Positions 55,446 to 61,865 of a stretch of DNA of 64,000 bases are shown here, piece after piece. Both the position numbers and the translations under genes were made by a program. This stretch comes from Pontibacter roseus DSM 17521 (GTDB lineage: Bacteria > Bacteroidota > Bacteroidia > Cytophagales > Hymenobacteraceae), in assembly GCF_000373265.1 (NCBI RefSeq), contig NZ_KB890766.1:280594-344593 (forward strand). The letters are read 5' to 3'. Within the stretch, counting starts at the first letter, position 1. The number at the start of each line of letters is the position of its first letter. The notes beneath the pieces are model-generated. The model did not search any database. It was not told the origin of the DNA and saw only the letters and a program-made list of their open reading frames with translations.

Positions 55446-56105
55446 ATGATTGATGTAATAATCACGGACGACCACACAATTATCCGGGATGGGGTAAAGG
55501 CCCTGTTGAACGGGCATCCCTCTATCAGAATAGTGGGTGAGGCCGCAAATGGAGACCAACTCTTGAACTTGCTGGCTACTGTGCATGCCGATGTGGTGCT
55601 AATGGATATTGGTTTGCCTGGCAAGGATGGCTTTGAACTGACCAGAGAGATAGTGGAGCAATATCCGAACGTGAAAGTGTTGGTGCTCTCGGTGCTCGAC
55701 GACATAAGCCATGTGAAAAGGATGATGGAAATCGGGGCCTCAGGCTACATGCTCAAAACCGTAAGCAGGGACGAACTTTGCCACGGGCTCCTGCTTGTGG
55801 CTTCTGGGAGCCGGTATATCTGTTCTGACATAGCGCTGCACCTCCTCCGCAAGGTACAGTCTTATAACTTGGCCCAACCAGTGCTGCAGCCAACCGCTGA
55901 GCAGCAACGGGAGCTTTCGAAGCGAGAGCTGGAGGTGCTGGCGCTCATCGGCGAGGGCTTCACGAATGCCGAAATTGCTGAACGGTTGTTTACCAGCAAG
56001 CGTACTGTAGAAACGCACCGACAGAACCTGCTGGAGAAGACCAGCTCACGCAATACCGCTATGCTGGTAAGGTATGCGCTGCAGCGAGGGCTCATCAACA
56101 GTTAG
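55446..56105 (+). CDS. NarL/FixJ-family response regulator, orphan
   Basis: 219 residues. The receiver domain starts MIDVIITDDHTIIRDGV (acidic pair Asp8/Asp9) with phosphoacceptor Asp54 in VVLMDIGLPGKDGF. The C-terminal LuxR-type HTH is complete: LSKRELEVLALIGEGFTNAEIAERLFTSKRTVETHRQNLLEK. No histidine kinase gene lies nearby. It should bind DNA as a dimer when phosphorylated. Targets are unknown; its neighbours are the STAS pair and the glucan phosphorylase gene. A terminator follows. Confidence 0.94.
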   Translation: MIDVIITDDHTIIRDGVKALLNGHPSIRIVGEAANGDQLLNLLATVHADVVLMDIGLPGKDGFELTREIVEQYPNVKVLVLSVLDDISHVKRMMEIGASGYMLKTVSRDELCHGLLLVASGSRYICSDIALHLLRKVQSYNLAQPVLQPTAEQQRELSKRELEVLALIGEGFTNAEIAERLFTSKRTVETHRQNLLEKTSSRNTAMLVRYALQRGLINS

Positions 56106-56130
56106 GGTTAAGACAAATATATTTGATACA

Positions 56131-56157
56131 AGCGCCGCCTCCCAGCGGCGCTTTTTC
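56131..56157 (+). terminator. Rho-independent terminator after the response regulator
   Basis: Arms AGCGCCGC (56131-56138) and GCGGCGCT (56145-56152), loop of six bases, then TTTTTC. Confidence 0.85.
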
Positions 56158-56655
56158 ATTTTCCGCTTGTCTACCAAATATGCTAGGCAACTGGTCAGGA
56201 GACTAATTCTTTGGCGATAGTTTAGATGAAGGAGGGTTACACTAACGGAACTCAAATGGAGACAGTCTGGGCATCGGGTCGAGAAACCTATACTTGGCAC
56301 CTGGGCTCACCAAGAAGGCCGGCCGTGTAAGTATAAGCCAAACTGGGTTCAAAACCAATACAGCAGCAGGACGGGTAGGGACAGGTTTTTAGTACTATAT
56401 CGTTAACAAAAAGGGAGTGAAGCTTGTATAGGAACTTTGGTTGTCTCAAATTGCAGGTTGAAAGCAGCGAGACAAATACGGATTTTACTATACGTACAAG
56501 ATACGTTGTTTTATATAAATCGAGATTTGGGGCGCTGTTATAGGAGGGGAATTGAATTATCGCAAGTTCAGGTATGGCCTGTGCGGATACTGGAGAGGCG
56601 TGCAAACGAACTGCATTCAGGCCCTCATTTATGATTAAATTTAGGTTTTTAGATT
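56158..56655. other. Gene-free region upstream of the glucan phosphorylase gene
   Basis: About 500 bp with no coding frame worth naming and no recognised RNA. AT-rich towards 56400-56530. Confidence 0.4.
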
Positions 56656-58302
56656 ATGACAATTTACAGTAAGTGGTACCATCCTTACGAGATTAATGAG
56701 AAGTATCAGAAACGCGTAGCGTATTTCAGCATGGAGTACGGCATTCACCAGGCGCTCAAAGTCTACTCAGGGGGTTTAGGTTTCCTGGCCGGGTCGCACA
56801 TGCGCAGCGCCTATGACCTGCGTCAGAACATGGTGGGAATCGGCATCCTGTGGAAGTACGGCTATTATGACCAGACCCGCAACGACGACCAGACCATGCG
56901 GGTGCAGTTTCAGAAGAAATACTATACCTACCTCGAAGACTCTGGCATCAAAGTAACAGTCAATGTGAATGGCCACCCGGTGGTAGTGCAAGCGCTGGTG
57001 CTGCGGCCTGAGGTTTTCGGCACGGTGCCTATGTACTTCCTCACGACTAACCTCCCTGAGAATGATTACTTGGCCCGCACCATTACATACCATTTATACG
57101 ACAAGGAGCAGACCACTCGCATCGCGCAGAGTATTGTGCTGGGTATAGCCGGTGCCAAAGTAGTAGAGGAGCTCGGTGGGGCAGACATTTATCACATGAA
57201 CGAGGGTCACGCGCTGCCGCTGGCTTTCCACCTGCATGAGAAATATGGCAGTGCGGAGGAGGTCAGGAAGCGCCTGGTATTTACCACGCATACCCCGGAA
57301 AAAGCCGGTAACGAGGTGCACGATATCCAGCTGCTCAACAGGATGTCGTTCTTCAATGATACGCCACTGGAGGAGGCCAGAAGAATGACCGGCATGCACG
57401 GCAACTACTTCGACTATACCTTGGCGGCGCTGCGGCTGGCCAAAGTGGCCAACGGGGTGTCGCAGTTGCACGGGGAGGTGTCCCGGCGCATGTGGTACGG
57501 CAACGAGGGAATCTGTGATATAAAAGCCATCACCAATGCCCAAAATGTGCCCTTCTGGATGGACAAGACCCTGCGACAGGGCCTGGAGCACGACGACAAC
57601 CAGGCTATGATACAGCGCAAAGCTGACATGAAGCGGGATTTGTTCGAGATTGTGGCAGACCAGACAGGTAAACTCTTCCGGCCCGACGTGCTCACCATTG
57701 TGTGGGCGAGGCGCTTTGCCGCCTATAAGCGTGCCGACCTGCTGGTGCATGACATTGAGCGTTTCTTCGACATGCTTTCGCAGGAGGCGCGGCCGGTGCA
57801 GGTGATATGGGCAGGCAAACCTTACCCGTTTGATGAGGGCGCAGTGAGCGTTTTCAACAGCCTGGTGAGCCTGTCGTACCAGAAGTCGAACTTTGCTGTG
57901 CTGACGGGATATGAGATTGGCCTTTCCAAGAAGCTGAAGCAAGGAGCGGATGTGTGGCTTAACACGCCACGCCGCCCACGCGAAGCATCCGGCACCAGTG
58001 GCATGACGGCGGCTATGAACGGAGCAGTCAACCTGTCGGTGTTGGATGGCTGGCTGCCAGAGTTTGCGCGCCACGGCGAAAACAGCTTCGTGTTACCTGT
58101 TGTGGACACCAACCTCCCTGACCCCATGCAGGATGAGATTGACCACAAAAACCTGATGAATATCCTCGAAAAAGAGGTGATTCCGACCTACTACAGCGAC
58201 AGAGCCAAGTGGATGAATATTGTGAAGCAAGGCATGCGGGACATCATCCCACGTTTCGACTCCGACCGTATGGCGCATGAGTATTATGATATGATGTACT
58301 AG
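56656..58302 (+). CDS. Short alpha-glucan phosphorylase-family protein lacking the PLP lysine
   Basis: 548 residues of the GT35 type (short, TIGR02094-like): VAYFSMEYGIHQALKVYSGGLGFLAG at the start, DIYHMNEGHALPLAF, FTTHTPEKAGNEVHD and a C-terminal EASGTSGMTAAMNGAVNLS. Phosphorylases normally release glucose-1-phosphate from glucans with the help of PLP, covalently held by the Lys in the GTSxMK motif. Here that Lys is Thr451 (codon ACG at 58006-58008). If the reading is right, the protein cannot bind PLP as usual and may be a transferase or regulator. It stands apart from the glycogen block at 1-18 kb. Confidence 0.88.
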   Translation: MTIYSKWYHPYEINEKYQKRVAYFSMEYGIHQALKVYSGGLGFLAGSHMRSAYDLRQNMVGIGILWKYGYYDQTRNDDQTMRVQFQKKYYTYLEDSGIKVTVNVNGHPVVVQALVLRPEVFGTVPMYFLTTNLPENDYLARTITYHLYDKEQTTRIAQSIVLGIAGAKVVEELGGADIYHMNEGHALPLAFHLHEKYGSAEEVRKRLVFTTHTPEKAGNEVHDIQLLNRMSFFNDTPLEEARRMTGMHGNYFDYTLAALRLAKVANGVSQLHGEVSRRMWYGNEGICDIKAITNAQNVPFWMDKTLRQGLEHDDNQAMIQRKADMKRDLFEIVADQTGKLFRPDVLTIVWARRFAAYKRADLLVHDIERFFDMLSQEARPVQVIWAGKPYPFDEGAVSVFNSLVSLSYQKSNFAVLTGYEIGLSKKLKQGADVWLNTPRRPREASGTSGMTAAMNGAVNLSVLDGWLPEFARHGENSFVLPVVDTNLPDPMQDEIDHKNLMNILEKEVIPTYYSDRAKWMNIVKQGMRDIIPRFDSDRMAHEYYDMMY

Positions 58303-58368
58303 TTAATGGATAATGATTTCTGCTAAGGCCTCGGAAAAGTGAGGTGATGATTCGCAGCAACGATTGAA

Positions 58369-58406
58369 CCAAGGGCTGTCCTGATTTAGGGCAGCTCTTG
58401 GTGTTT
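58369..58406 (+). terminator. Probable terminator after the phosphorylase gene
   Basis: CCAAGGGCTGTCC (58369-58381) and GGGCAGCTCTTGG (58389-58401) can pair with two imperfect positions and are followed by TGTTT. Confidence 0.65.
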
Positions 58407-58458
58407 AAGTAGGTAGCTTCGTAGTTATTGTTAGCTTCTTCCTTCTGCTTTTATTGTA

Positions 58459-58658
58459 TAGCTTGCCCTGGCCGGGCGGGCCTTACTTTTTGTCTTGACA
58501 CAAAAAGTAAGCAAAAAAGTCAAGACGCTTTTGAACTCGCTGACCGCTCGAACAAAAAATCGCCATTGGCGCACCTGGCCGATGTCTTTTCCTTTTAGCT
58601 GCTGTGGAAACTCTCCCCTTGAGGGGAGCCAGAGGGGTGTCAAGGCTATACCTGTCAG
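58459..58658. repeat. Dispersed repeat A, copy 2
   Basis: About 200 bp closely matching 13991-14210, lacking the extra ~18 bases found there. It contains the CTTTTTGTCTTGACACAAAA stretch, the GTCAAG complement and the CTCCCCTTGAGGGGAG hairpin. Confidence 0.8.
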
Positions 58659-58734
58659 CTATACCTATACCTGGTCTTCGCCTGCTATATCTGCTCACGC
58701 TCCCGCCACTCTTGTACCCTTTCCCATACACTCT

Positions 58735-58933
58735 CTGTCATTCCGACGAAAGGAGGAATCTCATGCCCTACTGGCAGAGCATCCAGCGTCAGCGCAGATG
58801 CGGCTTTTCTGAGGGGAAGGGAACAGAGGGAACGCCAGGTGCATATTGGCCGGCATGTCTCACCGCCGGTTCCCGCTGCGCTCGCACCGGCGGCAGGCAG
58901 CGTAACAGATTCCTCCTTTCGTCGGAATGACAG
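58735..58933. repeat. MITE-like element, copy 2
   Basis: 199 bp bounded by the same perfect 27-bp inverted repeats as copy 1 (58735-58761 and 58907-58933). The inner part includes a reverse-complement counterpart of copy 1's interior (58776-58813) and a CCGCCGGT/ACCGGCGG hairpin. No transposase is encoded. Confidence 0.85.
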
Positions 58934-59071
58934 AAAGGGCGAGGTATGAAAGTTAGAGCAGGAGTACAGCTCCTGCAGGAGGAGTCCCACTGCTCGGAGG
59001 GGAGGGTTCAGGAATGAGATGTAACACCAGACACCACCTACACACAGAAGCAACCGGTATCGGTACTATCT

Positions 59072-59115
59072 AAACACAGCGAGCTGCCCTGAAATCAGAG
59101 CAGCTCGCCGTGTTT
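59072..59115 (-). terminator. Rho-independent terminator after the M28 peptidase gene
   Basis: AAACACAGCGAGCTGC (59072-59087) pairs with GCAGCTCGCCGTGTTT (59100-59115) except for one internal A/C position. It follows the minus-strand gene ending at 59133. Confidence 0.75.
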
Positions 59116-59132
59116 AGGTATGATACTACTTT

Positions 59133-60779
59133 CTACTGCACGAACCGCGTTCCGAAGAAGTCGCCTGGCTTCCAGGTGGGTCGTTGCGGGTTATTGGCTA
59201 CTTGGTAACTAATAAGGAAGTTGAGCTGTACGTATTTTTTGCCGGCGTCGAAGTCGAAGGTGCCGTTTTCGAAGCCATCCTGCGGCTTGTGGTAATGGAC
59301 GGCGCGCCAAGCCTCCACTTGCTTGTTCAGGTTGTTCTGTCCGTCTTTGGTCTTGTTGCCATACTTGATGTGCAGGGCAGGTATTCCTTGTGTCACGAAG
59401 CTGTATTGGTCACTGCGGATGAAGCGCATCTGCTCCGGCTCCGGGTCTTCTTCCACTGCCAAACCCAGGTGCTGCGCCGCAGCAGCCACCTCATTCTCCA
59501 GCGTAGAATGGTTGGCACCCAGTCCTACGACAGAAAGCAACGGCGCGATAATAGTCGGCATGTCGGTGTTGATATCGGCTACGATGCTCTGTACCGGCAC
59601 TGTTGGGTAGCGGGCGAAGTATGCGGAGCCTAGCAGGCCCATCTCTTCGGCGGTCACCATCACGAACAGTACGGAGCGTTTCGGTTTTTCAGGCAGGCGG
59701 GAATAGATTTTAGCTATCTCCAGCACACTGGCCACACCCGAGGCATTGTCGTGGGCTCCGTTGTAGATAGAGTCGCCATTTACCGGTGCGCCTATGCCGA
59801 CGTGGTCGAGGTGGGCGCTGTGCACTACGTACTCGTTCTTCAGTTGCGGGTCTGATCCAGTGATTTTGCCTATCACGTTTTGGCTCTCGAAGTCCTGGTA
59901 AGTAGAGTTGTAGCTGGCGCGCAAGGTATAGCCGAGCGGGGCAGAAGCCGTTGTTCCTTTTTTCAGTCCGGGCACTACCTGGGCAGTGTCCAGGGCAGCG
60001 CCCTGCAGGAGCTGGTGGAACGTCTTAGCGTCTATATTGGCTAGCACTTTGATTTTTTCAGACACATAGTTCCGCGATACGGCTACTTTTCCGTTTGCGT
60101 CCATCACGCTGTAGGTGCCACGCTGCAGGTTTGGCACGCGGCCTTTCGGATTAGCAGTGGCTACCACCACTCCCACGGCGCCTTTGTCAGCGGCCGTCTG
60201 CAGCACCGTCATCATGTCGCGGCTGTAGGCTGAAACAGTAGAAGGGAAACTGGCAGGAGCACCGCGCAGCACCACCACGATTTTACCCGTCACGTCTATA
60301 CCTGCGTAGTCATCGTAGCCCAAGTCAGGGGCGCTGATGCCGTATCCGGCAAATACCAGCGGCGCGTTGATGCTCACCTGTTGCTCCTCAGCATGGGGGT
60401 AGATAGAGAACTCCTTTCCATCTGTGAGTTTCATCTCATTTCCCTGCGCGTCCAGCACGCTGAGGGCGGCATCTTTTCCGATGAAGGATTTACGCAGGCG
60501 CACCAACTGCAGGTAGGTCCCGTTTTCACCGGCTGGCTCCACGCCTGCCTTCTTGTAATGGTCGACTACATAATCTACGGCCATCTGATAGCCGGGCGTG
60601 CCGGGCTGGCGACCCAGAAGGCGGTCATCGGCCAAGTATTTCACATGGGCCTTAATATCCTTCGGTTTTACCTTGTTCAGCGATTTGGCTGTGGGTTTAT
60701 CTAGTGTGAGCGATTGGGCCAACGCGCTTTCGTGCAGCAGCACACCGCAGGATAGCAAAAGGAGCAGGAAGCGTTTCAT
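59133..60779 (-). CDS. M28-family metallopeptidase with PA domain
   Basis: 548 residues. Signal peptide MKRFLLLLLSCGVLLHESALAQ, so it is exported. A PA-domain insert (about residues 130-270; DYAGIDVTGKIVVVLRGAP) precedes the zinc-peptidase core: YVVHSAHLDHVGIG, NGAHDNASGVASVLEIA, VTAEEMGLLGSAYFA and VADINTDMP, which supply His/Asp/Glu metal ligands. It should be an aminopeptidase acting outside the cytoplasm. It is monocistronic. Confidence 0.93.
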   Translation of the reverse strand: MKRFLLLLLSCGVLLHESALAQSLTLDKPTAKSLNKVKPKDIKAHVKYLADDRLLGRQPGTPGYQMAVDYVVDHYKKAGVEPAGENGTYLQLVRLRKSFIGKDAALSVLDAQGNEMKLTDGKEFSIYPHAEEQQVSINAPLVFAGYGISAPDLGYDDYAGIDVTGKIVVVLRGAPASFPSTVSAYSRDMMTVLQTAADKGAVGVVVATANPKGRVPNLQRGTYSVMDANGKVAVSRNYVSEKIKVLANIDAKTFHQLLQGAALDTAQVVPGLKKGTTASAPLGYTLRASYNSTYQDFESQNVIGKITGSDPQLKNEYVVHSAHLDHVGIGAPVNGDSIYNGAHDNASGVASVLEIAKIYSRLPEKPKRSVLFVMVTAEEMGLLGSAYFARYPTVPVQSIVADINTDMPTIIAPLLSVVGLGANHSTLENEVAAAAQHLGLAVEEDPEPEQMRFIRSDQYSFVTQGIPALHIKYGNKTKDGQNNLNKQVEAWRAVHYHKPQDGFENGTFDFDAGKKYVQLNFLISYQVANNPQRPTWKPGDFFGTRFVQ

Positions 60780-60831
60780 TCAGATATGACTCGGTTTATT
60801 TCTCCAAATATAAGAGAAATGTCAATATAGT

Positions 60832-60866
60832 TCCCGGCTATACCTGCTGCCTAGGTATAGCCGGGA
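60832..60866. terminator. Hairpin made of two inverted octamers
   Basis: TCCCGGCTATACC (60832-60844) and GGTATAGCCGGGA (60854-60866) are exact complements; both arms contain the octamer core. It lies between the peptidase start and a small minus-strand ORF and could stop transcription, but no T run follows. Confidence 0.5.
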
Positions 60867-60877
60867 GCCAAAACAGT

Positions 60878-60973
60878 TTATTTGGAGTTTCGTTTCCGGC
60901 GCTCCTGACGCCTCAGGAATAAGGTAAGGGCAGTGAGGAACAGCAGAAAAAGCAACAGGCTGAATATTTCCAT
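60878..60973 (-). CDS. 31-residue membrane microprotein
   Basis: A 96-bp frame from ATG (60971-60973) to TAA (60878-60880) encodes a protein with one hydrophobic helix (IFSLLLFLLFLTALTLFL) and a basic tail (RRQERRKRNSK), a Lys/Arg-rich positive-inside anchor. It is too short for usual gene finding. It lies downstream of the gene at 61014 on the same strand, 40 bp after its stop. Supported only by composition and clean frame. Confidence 0.45.
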   Translation of the reverse strand: MEIFSLLLFLLFLTALTLFLRRQERRKRNSK

Positions 60974-61013
60974 CGGATGCGCTTGCAGGTATACTGTGGA
61001 ATGCAGATGTTTC

Positions 61014-61646
61014 TTACTCAGGTTTTGCCTCCTCCTGGTGCACCAGATAGCTGGTCAGTTTGTCCCACTGCAGCGCTTGGAAACCAGCCCAGCCGCCTTC
61101 GGCTACCAAGGTGTTGAGGATTTTGCGCCCACCGGATTCCTTCCCTTTGTTGTTGATGTACTCATTCTGGCCAATCTCAGAGGCTATTAACCGTGTACCC
61201 TGTAGCTCCACCCGGAAGGTGCTGCTAGCCTCTTTTGTAAAAAAGTGTTGTGTCACTTCCTCCTCATCGGCAGGCGGATTTGGTTTTTCGCTGGGATGTA
61301 CGGTGAACTCGGCCAGATTTTCATCCTGTACGATATTTGATATGTTGACCCAATTCTCCACGTTGGAGGCGGGCAGCGTTATTTTCACATAGTAGCCCAC
61401 TTTAGGTGTCTCGGCTGTTGTTTTCAGGCCTCGCTCATCGTGCAGCTCAAAGGTGGAGTTGATGCCTTCCAGGTTGGACCACAGGTTCACGTTGAACAGC
61501 TTGCGCTTCGATTCCTCAAACGCCTCCTGAGCGCTGGCCACATCCGGAAAGGTTTGCTCGTTCTGGTATAGCTTGTCTTTGGGCTCTTCGCCCTGCACTA
61601 CCTTTACCTCTTCCTTTATCTTATCGACTATCTTTTTTATACCCAT
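61014..61646 (-). CDS. Hypothetical protein
   Basis: 210 residues from ATG 61646 (MGIKKIVDKIKEEVKVVQGEEPK). A charged helical start is followed by a mixed alpha/beta domain (LWSNLEGINSTFELHDERG, GYYVKITLPASNVENWVNISNI, STFRVELQGTRLIASEIGQNEY). I recognise no family. Soluble, no signal. It lies between the qNOR gene and the microprotein on the same strand, but a 220-bp gap from qNOR makes a shared operon doubtful. Confidence 0.65.
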   Translation of the reverse strand: MGIKKIVDKIKEEVKVVQGEEPKDKLYQNEQTFPDVASAQEAFEESKRKLFNVNLWSNLEGINSTFELHDERGLKTTAETPKVGYYVKITLPASNVENWVNISNIVQDENLAEFTVHPSEKPNPPADEEEVTQHFFTKEASSTFRVELQGTRLIASEIGQNEYINNKGKESGGRKILNTLVAEGGWAGFQALQWDKLTSYLVHQEEAKPE

Positions 61647-61786
61647 GACTCTGTTTGTTTTCGGCGTTTTATGAAGACTGCTGTTACAAGAATGCCATCC
61701 CACAACATGCTTTGTCAACCTCTGCTTTACGATTTGGGGTGCTTGATGTTGGCTATACCTGTGGCTATTCTCAGGTATAGTCTCCC

Positions 61787-61828
61787 CAAAAAAACAGCCC
61801 CTCCAGCTATAGAGCCGAAGGAGCCGTT
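61787..61828 (-). terminator. Possible terminator after the nitric oxide reductase gene
   Basis: On the minus strand AACGGCTCC and GGAGGGGCTGTT can pair with a bulge, followed by a run of T (61788-61794 complement). Weakly paired. Confidence 0.45.
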
Positions 61829-61865
61829 CAGGAAAACAGGAAATAATGTATGCGTCAGGTATAAC

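Larger units (their letters stand above)
58407..59071. other. Repeat-rich intergenic region between phosphorylase and M28 peptidase genes
   Basis: About 660 bp without genes. It holds repeat A copy 2, three CTATACCT octamers (58648-58671) and the MITE-like element copy 2. Frames across it are repeat-derived. Confidence 0.6.
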
